Shown: positions 1-14,700, numbered from the stretch's first letter. The stretch: DNA of 64,000 bases from Promerops cafer (GCA_013398275.1 VZSE01006629.1:263520-327519), one strand, 5' to 3'. A program made the numbers and translations. Notes: generated from the letters alone by a model not told the origin.

Positions 1-3000
1 CATTTTCTGCTCATTGCCTCTGGTCCTGTTTCTAGGCAGCACCAAGGAGAGCCCTGTGAGAGCTCAGCACGTTTGCATGAGGTGACCGTGGCTTGGGAGT
101 GTGTGAGAAACCCTCTCCTCCTGGGACATTCCCCTCATGGGGTGCCACTCTCAGGGGAGGAACATCTGATGGAGAACAGCAATGAGAGCAAGCAGCAGAC
201 CCAGAGGGTCCATTGTGTGGCTTGTGACCACAGCACCCATGCAGGAGCGGGGCCACCATGCTTCTCAGGACCAGCAGCCACACAAAAACCAGCCCAGGAC
301 ACCAGGCAATGGCTGGGGTCAAAGGAGCTGCGAATCAAACACCCTTCCTGAGCCATTCCATGTCTTCAAGATGCAGGAAACTGATAACCAAAGCAAATAA
401 ATTCTTCCTGAGAACTAACTCCTTGAGTCACTTATGTGTTTGTAGGCAACTGCACACTAAGGCCCAGACAAAATTACTTCTTCACAAAAAGTATAGTTAA
501 AAGCATGTACAAAAACTGTGGAACAGCAGGGAAAAAATACTAGTGAAAGAAACATTTGAACTATTCTACACCTTTGTGGGCAAGTTCTGGGTTTTTTCCC
601 ACTACGACCAGTCCAGATTTTCTTCCCCAAGTTCATTTTGATATAATATTTTTAAAGTTTCCTTTAGTTCCTATAGGAAAAAAGGGATGGGAGGAAAAAA
701 TATCTTGTTGTTGTCTGTTTATCAAAATAATATTCCTAACAGAAGCATATTTTTGTTTAAATTTGAAAGAAAACCAAAATTATTCCAAGGGACTTGAGAT
801 ATTCAAAGCTACGGTGGACAAAATTCAGTATGGGGTTTTGGAGACTTTGCTTCTATAAACTTTGTTGCTTTTTTTGCTCAAGACAAACCCCAATATTTGG
901 TGAACCTGCCCTACCAACCTGCTGTCTCAACCTTGACTCTTCTCTGACCATCCTTCCATCCTGGAAGGATTCAGCCTACGCAGCACCCAGAGGAAGTAGA
1001 AGAGACCATCACACAGTCACTGAGGGCAGCACCTGCAAGAGCAGATGTTCTCAGGTAACCATGGTCTCCTGTTCTCCAGCTACCTCCAATTCTCCTTAAA
1101 ATATGTCCCTTCCCAACAAAATGCTGATGCCCAGTGACCAAGTTTCCCTGGCTTTGTTTAGATGATTCCAGGTAGGTGGTTAAAGCTTTCTGCCCTGCAG
1201 GGTTCATTCTAAAGGGCTGGTTCTGACCCCTTCCCCAAAATTTTGATGCTTTCACTACAGAAAGAGGCAGCCAGGTCCATGGGAGAAGCTGGCACACTGG
1301 GTGTGCCTGAAGCCACTACAAATCCATCTGAGGATCACAAGAATGGACAGAAACTGTAAGGAAACCTAGCCTGGGCAGGGGCACTGCAGCAGGAGTGTTT
1401 TGTGCATTGCCACACTATTTCCCTCCCCCGATCCCATGCATCATCCCAAACCCTCCCCACAATGGGAAGTTCTGCCTCTTCCCAGTGCTTCCTGGCTGCC
1501 AGGAGAGGCTTTTCTCCTGCCCAAACCCTGCTCCCCAAGCCTGCTGAGGCTCGGGCTTGTCAATGAAATCAAGGAACTGATGCCCAACTGCCCCAGATGC
1601 TGCACACCAGAGCTGCCAGGCAAGGACTTCAGTGCAAAACTTTCCCTTTTCCTTGTTGATTTGCTACTCCCTCATAACTACCAGACTAATTAGCTGCAAG
1701 CCTGGGCAGATGGTTAAAATCCCACTTTGCTGGCTCACTATCTGCTCTCTTTTTCCTCTGTTTAATGCTCCTGCCAGCAGTGATTTCATTGACTCCAGCC
1801 ATAATAGCCTCTTCCCTCCCCTCAGGCCAGGAGCACACCTCTGTCATGAAAAATTTCCCTCCTGTCTTGTATCTTCAGCCTGATCTGCCTGCAGCCTGAC
1901 CTGCAGGTTGTTTTTCTTCTCACACTTAAAAATGCTTTTGAAACAAAGACTCCCTAATCCCCCCAGCCCAGCCAGGCACCTCTGGGAAGCCCCTCCTGGT
2001 AGCGCAGGGGGAACACTGATCCCAGCAGGAGGGACAGGGCACCCCATACCCTGGTGGGACCTGGTGAATGGAGGCTGTGGAGGAAACAGGGTCTCACAAG
2101 GTGGTGGGGATGGAGCAGGACACAGAGGTGAAGCCATGAGATGGTGTTCTGGGAGGAAGAAGAACAAAGATCCTCACACCTGGCCACTGCCCGGCCCTTT
2201 AGTCCCAAATGGAAAGAGCTCACCACGTGTCTGTGTTGGTGGGGAAGCTGGCTGAGGTTGTAACAACCTTATCTGCCTCTAAGACCACTCCACAAATGAC
2301 CAAGATCTAAGATTCTGTTCAATGAATTCAAAGTGCATGTGGTACAGGAAAGGTCTCCAGCCGTGACAGACTGGTGCTCACCACATCATTTCCTAGTGAG
2401 AAGGGGAGAGAGATGATTCAGACTCAAATCAGACTGTGCAACTATGAATCACAGCATTTGCCTCACATTCCTTCCAGCCAAAACCATCCCTGCCTGCTGC
2501 TGCTTGGGGCTGGGAGAATCAATACAGGCATTTCTTTAATTTGGGGGTCCACAGAAGTTTAGTTAATTCATTTCCATCTGCCACTGCTGAAATGCTGTGG
2601 ACACTGGACTCCTCCAGCTGAGATGGGGGTCTCTGTCTCACGGGCAGTATTTGATGCAGGGAGGCAGCAGCATCCAGGTGGTGATCTCAGGGTCCATTTA
2701 GAAGGCTACCAACAAGGCCAACTCCATCTGGAAGTGCCACCCTGTGTATAAACAATGATGGAGATGGATTTGGTCTTGAAACCTGGCTCGGATCCTGGTT
2801 ACCCCAGAGGATGGGTGCAGAACCAGACACTGACCTCCCTTATCAGCTGAGTAGGAAGCAGAGCTCTGCCTTCACATCACCTCAGCCTCAAGGAGGGCCC
2901 ATGAGCAAGGATTGGAGACCTCACGATGCCAGAAACAAGAACCCTTCTTTAAAAAATGTCCAGTACAGTATGCCCTAGGGGAAAGGTCAGAAATTATTTT

Positions 3001-6000
3001 GTCCATTTCTTAATGCAAGTAGAGCATGAAGGACTGACTCATCTGAAGCAAAGCATCAAGGCAGTGACATCATCACAACCACCATCCAAATACTCTCTGA
3101 TGGAGCAAAAAAATCTTACATCTACTTTGCAGATGCATCTGATTGGTATCTCTGGAAGCTTTTCCCCCATACATAGTGTTATATATCACATACATTTAGT
3201 TTTTGTTTGCCTGAAAAAGATTTTCATGATTCTGTAGCATGGAGCTGGTGGATTAACTTTCATAATTTAGCTTTTGAATAGGAATGGGCGAATGACAGGC
3301 TATGGTCAAGTTTTCCAAATGAAAAACCTGTGATAAAGGAGCAGAAGATCTGTTTTTCCACTGAAGCAAGAACTTCAGCTTTTAATCTCACCTTTTTTTC
3401 TCTGCCTGCTCCATTTCATGGGCTTAAGTAGAGTTGTTGAGGAGGCCATCTGTGATGTATGACTGAGACCTGAGATCTGGGATGTCAGGGGAAGGGAGGG
3501 ATTTCTCTCCCAGGGATGACCAAGAATATGCTTTGCAGAATAAATGTTGAATTAGATACTTGAGCAGAGCTTTGTGGTGGAGGCCAGGCTGGGAGGAAGG
3601 TGCCATCCCTTAGTGCCATGGGAAGAAATCCTCTTCAAAATAACATGAAATTATCAACTAGAAAACAACAGCTGGAGGTCTCCAGGACAGAACAGGACAG
3701 ATGCAGATACAGATTTATGCAGGCAAAGAACAAGTCAGGAGAAGAATTTAGCATCACCTGCTTCCTTTCCCTTTCTCAGTTTGCTGCACTACAAACCCTT
3801 CTTAGGAAGGTGATCAGAGGACTGAACATTATCCATTTTCTTTACACCAAACTTGGAGTGTACAAACTTGGCACAGATTTTCCTGCCTTGTGTCTTTCTC
3901 AGCAGGCATGGCAAATCTTTGTAGACCTCAAAGATTAAAAAGGGGCAGCTTGTCCCCCACATCACAGGGAGTGAAACCAAGGCAGAGGGAGACAGAGGAA
4001 ACCTGGGCCAAATCTGGGACTGGGGGTTATGGGAGTTATGGGGTGGCAGATATGGGGTGCCATCAGCATGGCAGATCCCACCAGAGGGCTCAGCAGCTTC
4101 CACCACAGAATTAGGTGTTGCAAACAGGGCCTAATGGCTTTGCCGTGTAGCCCCACAAAATCCAGAGGCTGGTGTCTGCCACAGGCTTGTTCTTCCACTG
4201 CTTAGTCCACCCCTGAGGAAAAGGGACTCAGATGCAGCCTTCAGCCATCAACATAATCCCAGAGGATAAAAGATGAGCAGGGAACAGAAAGCTGCTTCAG
4301 CAGTGGGGTGTCTGTGCTGTAAATGTCCCGTGAGACCAAGGCTGGCCTTCTTCCCAGGGCTGCCAACCCTTGTGTTTTCATCACAGAGTTCTCAGCGTGG
4401 GAAGGATTTGTTCCCATTTAGTTGGTTTGGTTTCTTTACTCCTTACACAACTGAGGAGTGCAGATTGCAAAGGACAACCTGAAAACTGTGGTCTTTTGTG
4501 CATCCCCCAGAGGTCACAGGAAGATCGTCTGTTGCTGATGGTGGCAAGAGCTGGCAGATGGGATAAAATGCTCTTTCCTTTTAATCCACTCTCCAGAATC
4601 TGGCTGGCCTAAGAGCTAAACTTGAGGTGCCTTGGGTCCCCCATCATCAGCTGCATCACAGACACACCCCAGTGCTGAGCAGACCCCGCAGAAGGGATGT
4701 CAGCACTGGCTGGACAATGGTCCTTGGCCTCTGGAGACAGAAGTCACTTTTTCCTCACAGACCAATCCAGAACCTCCCCAGGGAGCAAATCAGAGCACAC
4801 GCCCTCCATCAGCAGCAGCCATTGCCAGCTGCTGTCATGGGGCCACCAGCCAGGAGCCGGGCTTGGGATCACTGCATCAAAATCCATTAACCTAATTATT
4901 GCTCGTGTTCCTGGGTGGGTGGAGAGGGACTGCAGCAAGGAGAACAAACATGCCACAGCTGCAGGAGGTACCTCTGCACAGCCGGTGCCAGGACTTGCAA
5001 GGAGGCTCTGCCTCTTCCCTTTTTCCCCAACACACACTCAAATTACAAACCTGCCAGCCCCCTGCTCAGCAAATGCCTCATTCTGCAAACAGAAACTCGA
5101 AGCCCCAGAGGGTCTCACAGGCCTTGTTCAGGTTGATGCTTGTGAAGAAATTCCCCCATTCTTACCCATTCCAGGGAAAAACAGGGGCAACTGCAGCCAC
5201 AGGTTAAGCCTGGCATGGGGTGCTCTGTACCAGATCCAGAACTCAGCCCTGCACTGCACATACTCCAAGGGGACAGGAACAGAGCAGCCCGGTGTCCTTG
5301 ACCACCTTCAGAGCACCACTGCCCACACATCCCTGCACAGGAGGATACTATAGCAACTTCTCCCCAGTGGCCTTCACTGGATGTCCCCAGAGCAGATGTG
5401 GGCATCACAGGCAGGGTGATTCCCATGGGCTCAATGAGAGAGAGCAGACTACGTCCCACCTCTCTTCTGACTCAGACCAAATGTTTTTCAGATACTCCAC
5501 AGAGCAACCAAAATCCCAGACAGAAGAGACAGGACCAGAGGGGTACCAGAAGGGCCAGAACAACCAGTTTACACGTATGTGGCAAGGGTGGAACAGGCTA
5601 GTTTCAGCCTTCTGGTTAGGCTAGGGGAGATTTCAGGTGGATTTAACAGCTCTCAGCAGTGCTTTGGTCTGTTGGCTTCAACAAGAGAAGAATCAGGCCA
5701 GTGCTGAGCATGTCCAGCAGCCTTCCTCCTGGGATAAGAGCCAACATGGACGCAAAGTCATCAATCCCCTTAGGTACCCAGGGAACTCCCTGCTAAAACA
5801 TTTAAGCAGCACAGCAGAAAAGATTCTTGGAGTGTAGGAAACCAGTGGAGAGTCATTTCTCCTATGGGACATCTTTGCATAATTGCACCTAAAAAACCAC
5901 TCTGCCAGCAGATAGCTGCTGGCTGTGGCTCAGCAGTTACTTCGAGGTGAGGAGTCAGTAACAGCAAAGGTTGGATTTACCTGTGGAACATCATGTCTGC

Positions 6001-6521
6001 TCCCACCATGCCACTGTACCCCCATACTGAAAACAGAGATAGTGTTCATCACCTCAGAGCTGTGTACAAGGGTTATCTCATTAACCTGTCCATCTAAAAC
6101 AGCACATGAAGATGTCAGCACTGGTTGTTGAATCACATCCAAACTCCTGGGCCAGGACTCTGGGAAGCAGCAGGAAAACACAGCCAGGTACCACTGCCAG
6201 CCTACACCAACAGCAGCAGAGCAGAGAGCAGCAGTCACATCCCCACTGGCCCTGGGCTTCACGTGTCACTGATTGACTCAAGTTTTAATTATGCCCCAAT
6301 ATCTCCATGTCTCCCAAAACACAAAGCTTTCAGCCAGGCAGTTCCTGCCAGTCGAAATTTCATAAAGAGCAGCGAGTGACTAAGACAGCCCAACCTTCAA
6401 GTCAGATGCTAACAGCTTTGGACAAGTGTGGGATTTTTACACCCCTATCTGCAGGAAAATCTGATGTTTAGTGCCCTGACTGTGAGCAGGTCACTCTTAA
6501 ACCCCTGAACATCCCAGGCAA
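1..6521. other. Intergenic sequence, no gene seen
   Basis: Only short overlapping open frames on both strands are present, with no splice-compatible chain and no recognisable domain. There is no CpG island and no clear transposon. From vertebrate synteny this should be the CMPK1-FOXE3/FOXD2 interval. Confidence 0.6.
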
Positions 6522-6567
6522 AAAAAAAAAAAAAAAAAAAAAACAAAAAAAAAAAAAAAANAAAAAA
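6522..6567. repeat. Poly(A) tract with one undetermined base
   Basis: An A-run of about 46 bp contains one C and one N at 6561. It separates featureless intergenic sequence from the AT-rich element that follows. Confidence 0.85.
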
Positions 6568-6574
6568 GCGCCGG

Positions 6575-7060
6575 AGGGGAATTGTACTGGCTCTAATCCC
6601 TTCTGCCATTCTGCATATTCATGGAACATTGTCATAACACATCAGCAGGACAAAAGGTCTGTCGGCACCTCCTCCTCATTCCTTTGATAAACCACGAGAC
6701 AAATGCTGAGTAAACACTTGGAATCCATTCACTGCACTATTCTCATCGGGATGAGAAAGGGCTCCTCTTTCTTGCAGGCCCAGAGCTGCTCAGCCTAATA
6801 AAGTACGGCCCACGGCCCGTGAAAAGAGAGGCCTATGGATGATGAAAACATGGATTATCTCATTTCACCCTCCTTGTATCAGACCCTGCTCACATTCTGA
6901 GTGCACTTGGTCTGACACGCAATTACACACATAAAAAAAAAAATAAGAATAAAATTTTTAGAAAAGAAAAAAAGCCGAGTGAAGGGGGTGTTTAACAAGT
7001 GGGGGGAACTGTCCATGAAATTTCACAGATGACCTTTTCCTAGTGGGAAAGTAATTTGTT
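6575..7060. promoter_or_regulatory. Candidate conserved non-coding element
   Basis: AT-rich, repeat-free sequence differs in texture from its CCAG/CTGC-rich neighbours. It carries several TAAT/ATTA cores, a TGATAAA and CpGs (GGCCCACGGCCCG near 6810). This is an inference from composition only. Confidence 0.3.
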
Positions 7061-7779
7061 TCTGTCCCAGCCACCAGCAAGAGTTCTCATTGATATCATC
7101 ATTCCCCTGAATCTTGCGGTTGGTGGGAGAAGAGGCAGTACTCAGGACAAGGCTGTGCAGTTGCTATGGCCTCATTCACGCTGGCACTGAGCACCCCAGG
7201 GATGGCTCCCTGGCCACGCTGCTGCCTCAGCTCTCTGCCAGGCACTGGGAGCAGGCAAAGAGCCCCAATCTCCTCACACAACTGGAAATCAAGAGTCCTG
7301 AGGTCAGACAAGGAGGAGGAGGAGGAATGACTTCTGTGCCCGAGGAGGGATAAAAGCACCTCAGTGGTTCAGCATCTCCAGGTGAAAACCACAATGCCAG
7401 CCAAGCAGGCTGGGGCATGGGATCTCCTGTGGTGGAAGTCAAACTCCAGCCAGGCTTAGACCCCACCAGAGTCAAGAGCAGGCTGGTGAGGCTGGGAGAA
7501 GCACAGCAACTTCAGCCTTTCTTCACACCCCACAGGTAGGCAGAGAGACCAGAGATGCATTGCCAGATAACTAATAATAGCCCTAAAATCAGCATAAAAA
7601 TTCTCCTTGCCTTTAGGCATTCAGTGACTTGACCCAGTTATGCAGGACATCGATGACCAAAGGTGACCCCAAGTGCTTTCCAACACCTACAGCTGCCTCC
7701 TCTGTTGCCCAGGTTTCCAGAGGCTGAGCTAAAAAAGCCCGCATTGAAACAAAGAAAATAATTTAATAACCCAAAACAG

Positions 7780-8240
7780 GGCAAGGAACTGGTTCTTTTG
7801 AAAGCAATCATCTGAAATAAATATTTTCCATTTAAATACGATCCTTTATTTAAGAATATGAGCAATTTTCAAAGGGAAAATAAAATTCAGAGATGGTACA
7901 TGGGGAGCAAGCACACTTAGTGCAATTGTGCCCATAATGAAAAACAAGACATAGTTATGAATTACTGCCAAATTATGAAGAAACAATAAATAGACTGCTG
8001 ATTAACTAGGGTGTCTTTGTTAAATAAATGGCTCATAATCCTGTTCACTAACTGCAGGATGAGTATGTAAATACTGTATTCAATGCTTTTGTCTCTGGAA
8101 AATCCTTAAGTTCACCCTTTAAGTTTCAAACAGCCAGCAAAAAAGCATAAGCGGTTGTTCCTCGACCTGGCACATTAGCCACGAACGTCGCTATTCAAAT
8201 ATTTGCGTTTTACAAGGTGTTGGTTACAAAACCTCCCGGA
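7780..8240. promoter_or_regulatory. Candidate conserved non-coding element (strongest)
   Basis: A long AT-rich stretch has repeated ATTA/TTAAT cores (about 7915-8060). A segment at about 8148-8215 retains several CpGs (AAGCGGTTG, CCTCGACC, ACGAACGTCGC, TTTGCGTTT) although the surroundings are CpG-poor, which suggests purifying selection or hypomethylation. Confidence 0.35.
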
Positions 8241-8514
8241 GAACTAGCGGCAGTCTCCAGGCGCTCGCTGCAGCCCCGGCCAGGCAGGCGATGCCGGCTG
8301 CTTCATTGCCCTGAGGGGGGTGACTCCTCTCCCCAAGCAACCGAGGAGCAAAAGCAAGTGTGAAACTTGCAGGGCTTCCAAGAGGCTGCTGGCTCTGCTG
8401 CCCGAGAGCAATTTCTGGGCTAAGCTGCATTCGCACGTGTGACGGCCACATTTCTTTGCCCCGGGATGGGTGACGAGCAGGCTGCTGCCTGCCACCTACA
8501 AACACCTACACCTG

Positions 8515-8700
8515 ACCTGCGGAGCAATAGTTAAAATATTGGGCTAATGCAATGATTTTCTTTTTTAGATTGTGCTTTTATTTCCCCAGTTGCTGCATTA
8601 TTAAAAAAAAATAAATAAAAAAAAAGAAATTCAGCAATGCTGTTAAGCCCAGATCCTCTGAGATTACTTAGGCACATAACTCCCATTCACATCCAAATGA
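8515..8700. promoter_or_regulatory. Candidate conserved non-coding element (short)
   Basis: An AT-rich stretch with A-runs lies between GC-richer blocks and close to the preceding candidate. It may be its flank. Confidence 0.2.
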
Positions 8701-11700
8701 TCTCAGGCGTCTTTGGGATATGAGCCTCAGAGAACTCATCACTTGATATTTCTCACAGACACAAGTCTCCAGGCAGTTTCTCTGCCTGCCCAGCAGCAGC
8801 TCCAGCCTGCAGGGCTTTGGGGCTCTGCCCTCAATCCCATGGGATAAACATTGGTCCCGAGCATGCAAAGATGCTGAGCAGTGTCCCTCTGCCCATGCAG
8901 CCACAGGTACCAGACACCCTCAGCTCCCTTCTCCCCAAGCTGGGACCAAGCTGGGGGACAGGTCAGTTTTGAAGGGGAGCAGAAACAAACCTCAGCTCTG
9001 GGCAGCTTCCCAGAGACTCTCCTCTGCTTTGCAGCAGGTCCCACGGTGCCTGCACGGTTCCCCAGGGCTGGGGTGTGGGCAGCAGTGCTACAAACAAGGT
9101 TTATTTAAGCCTAACCCAGGGATGCTCTGTACTTTGCAGAGTAAGAGGCTTCATACATCTCATTCCAACCCGTTGACTTTTAGGGCTGACTCTGATACCC
9201 CTGAGAGCTGCTGGGCCCTGGAGAAGGGCCAGAATTTGGTCTCAAAGACTGACAGGGAGTTTTTCCATCGATTCCTGCAGAAACAGCTTTGGTACCTATG
9301 GCATCCTGTCAGCAGCACTCAGGTTAGAGCATCCAGCCTTAAACTGACAACGTTCCTCTCCAAACCCAATAAGTAATTGTGGGATTCACTAATAGGGCTT
9401 GTCAAAATCAATTGGGGTTAAACACCTTTAGCTACAATAACAGTCATCTGACCCCAGGCTCCAGAAACCGCCAGGCTCAGAGGAACCCCGAGGGGTTATT
9501 CCTGGCTTCCCATTGCTTTGAGACAGATAAAAGAGCAGACTGTGCAGAGCTGGGTAATCCGTTCAGCCCATCCCAGCCATGCACTGAAGTGACAGCTCCC
9601 AGAGTTTCTGCAGAGCTGGCTCCTCCTGGGAATTGTGTGTGCAGGGACCAATTTGTTCAACAAAACCTGGGCAACCAGAGTTTTCTTAAATTCAATTGCC
9701 TGAAGGAGAAGGCAAATAGCATTTAAGCGGAGGAAAGTGCATTAAAACCACATCTTTGATACAATGGCTGATACACCCCATGCTGCCAACGCCTGAAATG
9801 ATAATATTTTTTTTCTTAAATAAATAGCTCAGCAGCAGGATCCCAGCCTCCCCCAGCACAGGGAGGCTTCATGCTGCAGCAGCCACATTTCCAGCCCTCC
9901 AGGCCAAACTGCTGCAATGCTTCCCCTCTCGCTGGACTCATTACTGAGGCTGGACTGGTTCAGGGGGGACCAACAGCAGTGCTCGTGCTGTGCTGAGGAT
10001 CCACACATCCAGAGGGCACTTTCAGCTTATGCTTCCCCACCAGTTCCCAGGAGCAACGTGTAAGAACACCAGTTGGTATGGACATCCTTCCCAGGTTGAT
10101 ACAAAGGTCCTTTCCTGCTCATGTGAACTCTCTGCCTTTAGAGACCTGCCAGAATTTGATGCAGAGGGCCAAGCAGGGTGGGTCAGGAAGAGAAGTAAAT
10201 ATTCAGGATTTGGGGCACTTGCATAACCCAGTGAGCTTCTTGCTCTTTCTCCAGTTGTGAGATCCACCACCACTCCTCCTTGGCAGCTTTTCATCTGTGC
10301 CTTACTCCCTTCTCTACCTGGGGGCATTGGGGCCCTCAGGAGAGGCTCTGTGGGGACCTGAGACCCTGGGCTAGGCAGCAACAATACAGAGGAAAGGGAC
10401 AGAGCTCTGGTGTGGTGCACAGACAGGAGGCTCCATGGCTGGCTGCTGGCTGTCCCTTAGAGCAGCAGCTGACTTTACACTTAAGCACAGCATGTGATAT
10501 TTGGATAAAGTCAAGCCTATAATGAGGGATTTCTAATTATCCTACCTGGTCTCAAAATTTTTGTGAGAACTGTGACAGTCAAAGAAAAGCATCCCTTGCC
10601 TCCACAAACTGCAGAGGAATCTGCTTTAAAGCCTTCCTCCCTGAAGATTTCAGTTTCTGCTGCTTATGGGGAATCCTGACAAGGTTGTCTTCTCTCACAC
10701 TAGACAGGCATTTAAACTTCTTACCTTGGCTGGGGACCAAAAATCCAATGCCAAGGTGGAAACATGCAATACAGTGAGCAAACAATTACCCCAACATTCC
10801 CAAACAAGCATGTGTGAGGGGAGAGGGAGGGCTGAGATGAAACCTGAGCAGAAGAAATGCAGGGGGTGATACCACGGAATACCAACAAGGAAAATGGGAA
10901 GGATATAACTAAATAAAATCTTCCCTACAACACTAGGGAAGGGTTCCATCTGCAAGGGATGTCACACCATTCTGTGTTCTTACCAAAACTCAGCTCCAGA
11001 TTTCCCCCATGTCACTCTCTGCCATGAGCCCAACCCCATCCAGCAGAGCCCAGACCCCCACGTGTGGGATGCCAGCACATGAAACCTTCACTCTTGAAAA
11101 GTTATTATGGTAGGAGGAAAAGAAACTTGTCAGAGGAATCTGAAAAGGAGGGATTGGTTGTGATTCATCATAAAAAGCAGGAGAGGGAAACCTGGAGAAT
11201 CTCAGCAGTGAAGGTGCCTGCCTGACCCCAGGGAACAGCAATGCTCTGTGCTCCTGAGGGGTGGGACACAGCCAGGACCACCCATGCACTCATGCACACA
11301 TTGAGGGGTGTTAGTTGCCTGCAAACCCTAAGAAATAACTTTTAAAAATTTAAATCCCAAGACATCCCTGCCCCTAGAATCATCTTTCCTGCACCCAGAG
11401 TTGCTGCAGGAGGGCTGCACTGCCTGCTCAGAGCACATGTGTGCTGCTGGAGTCAAAGGCTGCAACCAATCACACCCCAGATGGAATCATTCTGCTGGGA
11501 TGGCTCAGTTCCCCAGGTGACATCAGCACGGATCAGGCTTCAGGCAGCATCCCCTGGATGCTCCCGAATGTGTAGATAGGGGCAGACAGAGCAGAGCACC
11601 ACCCACAGGGTGCTCCTCTTCTGCCCATCCTTGGGGTGCAGGAGGAAGGCAGCTCCAGATCTTGGTCCTCTCCTTCTGGGTCTACACAAGCCAAGATGAA

Positions 11701-14700
11701 GAACTGCTGTCCTTAGCCTTTTCCTGAGTCACTGCAGCAGGGGAAGTACACCCCAAGGAGCTGGTAGGTACCAGGTAAAGGGGATACCAACCACAGCTGG
11801 GACAGATGCCAGCTCACACGGGTCATATTTTATAAAACAAAAATGAGTCCACGTGGTCCAACGCATTTACGGTGCCAGCTGCAAGACCCCTTTGCAGGAG
11901 AATCAACTTGCACCTTCCCCTGGGCTCTGTTTCACCAAAACCCCAAAAATATTAAATGTGAAAGGAAATTCAGAGCAAGTTGAAGGGCTCTGCATTGCTG
12001 CACTCAAAGGAGATCCCACTTTCTAAAGAAAGTCTAAACCAACTGTCATCAGCCAGGGGGCACAGTGTCCCTCAGAGCAGTGCCTGGTGCCACATAGGAG
12101 CTATTCAGTCTAAATTAACTCTCCCCCTAATACCTGAGCAAACATTTTCAGCTTGAGACTTAATATCCCTGGACATGTCTGCTGTCTCCCAGGTGAATCC
12201 CCAGATAAACAAGGTCAGCTCAGCCCTAATGTGGCTGTAAAAAGCTGTCAGTCAGCCCAGGAGATCTGGTTGCAAGGTCAAACCAGTTCTGAAGGTTGCT
12301 GGGGCCAAACCTGGCCTGTCATTCATTTTAAGTGCAGGAAGGTTTGTTTTCTCATTACTGTGTCAGGTATCCCAAATTTAGGATTAGCTGTCGGCCGCCA
12401 CAACATTGTACTTTTAAAAAAAAACCAAAATAAACACATGCACACACACATCCCTGGCCCTAAATAAATCTGTGTGCTGAGCCTGCCTGCAGCTGGGAGG
12501 TGAAAAGAAACCTGTCCTTCAGGAAAAGGGAAAGGGGACTTTCCCACACATTATGACAGTTTCTGACACAAAAGAACACCCAAAGCACAGAGAAACATCC
12601 TTCAGTTAAAATACCCTGTTGAATTAAGGCATCTCCATTGCTGAAAAGCCTCTTTGTCCAGCAGGTGAGGAGAAAGACAGGGCACCCTCCATTTCAAGGG
12701 GGCACATATGGAAGCTGTCCCAGGCCAGCTGCAAGCAGAACAGTTTTGCACGGGATGAGTCCTTGGTGCCATGTGTGAGATGAACACATCTTCCCCAAAT
12801 ATCCCCAAATGTCTCCAGCTGTTTAAGAGTGGGGAGCAGTTTGCATCCTTTCTCCCAGCTGCACGTCCCTTGTGACCAGATGAAACTCTGGGAACAAGAT
12901 CCAAACCAAACCAGCTGCCAGAGTCCAATCCAGCCTGGGCCTGGTCCTCCCAGTGCCCTTGAGGTACCAGCAGCCCAGCACAGGTGCAACACTCATGGTC
13001 TGGGGGATGGAAGGGAATCTACAGACCTGGTAATGAGGGAAAGAGGCCTCCCTGGTGCTCCCCTGCCCTCAACACTGTTCAAGGGGACAAGTAGTCTGTG
13101 TGGGGTAGATATTATGGAAATAATTCCACAGGGAAAGATATATTAAAGAGGCTCTTAGGGCAACTTGTCCCTTTCAGAAAAGCACCAACCTCTACCATAA
13201 AACTCACTTGAGTTTTTGCCTCTCACCACATCCTATGTTAATTTGCTTCAGCCCTTCACCTTCTGATGCTTAAAGCATGAGTTGATCCATGGCCAGTTTA
13301 TCCCTGGCTGGGGGAACCAACAGGATTCCTAAACAGCCTTCCTTCTCCCCCTTGGTGTTCAGCCATAGTGTTGCTCCTGCTGGTGCTTAAATAAGTTTTC
13401 CTGCTGCTGCAGGGAGCTGGCTGGGCAGGGGTTGTCCAGGACAGCCCAAGGCATGTGCCAGGGGCTCTGTCTGCAGCTAAAGAGGAGGATAATTTTTCAG
13501 GCTGTGTCTCAGGAGGGGAGGATGGGAAGCAGGGAGTTGGTTCAGCCTCTCAGAAAGAAAAAGCAAAGACAAATAAACTCCTCGCAGGAGGAATTACCAG
13601 ACTGTGCACAAAGAGGCAAACCTGAAGAGACTTGTGCCAGGAATGCCTGGAGTGAGACAGGCTGACGACTGACAGCAGCACCCTCCCTCCACAGCAGGCT
13701 GTGGCAAGGAGCAGGAGAGCTGGGTTCATCTCAGCACCTGGTGTCTCCACACATCTGTGGAGATTTGATGTCTCGGTCCTCAGCTTGCATTTTTGTGCTC
13801 CAGCTATCCATGAAGACTAAGGAATAGTCTACCCAGGTGGACTTGGATGTGATACCACAAAGAGAGCTATTAACCCTCACCCCCACACCAGTCAGATGCA
13901 ACAGAGATGTCCCAAACGCCACTGAGAAGCCAACCAGTGTCCCATGGGTGGTAGGGGGAGCAGGTTGCCTCTTTGGGGCACACATCTTTGCTCCCCAAGG
14001 CTGTCAAAAGACCCTCCTCACCTCTAGTTGTGCTCATAAGTACTTATGTCAACACATCCACGTCTGAGGATTGGCCATGGGGATGATTTATGGACAGAGA
14101 TCATCTGAATGATGGAATATTCATGTGCAACTCTGCAAAGCCTTGGCTCCCAAAGCAGAGCCAGACTGAGAAGTTACCGTCCCAAATGCCTGCAGCTCCA
14201 GGCTACAGTTCACTGCCACACCCCCAAAAGGGATTAGTTTTTAACCCAGACCATTTGGGTAACCAGCTAAACACTTGGCCTTATAAAACACTTACAGCCA
14301 CACAGCCTAAGGGGTGGGAAACTGGGGCATAGCTGGAAGACCAACTGGGCCAGGAAAAGCTCATTTTCAGCCAAAGTGAGTGAATTATCTATGACTTCAG
14401 CAAAATTGAGTTGACACCATCTGCTGCCCATTCTGGAGCAAACTTCTAAAATGATATCTCATGGTGAAGGAAACCTCCAGAAAGCAAAGACAACAAAAGC
14501 CTGTGGAATGCCAAGGGTGATCATCCATCACCTGCAGGGCTATGGCATTTCCCCAAGAATCTTCTCTTCCATGCTGCCCCTCAGAGGGACATCCCACAGC
14601 CAGTTAACAATATCCTAAAATGTAATTTTTATGTTCTTTCCATTTTCAAAGCACGTTAATTTCAAGACAAAGACACAAGACACTGTCCTTAAACATCCCC

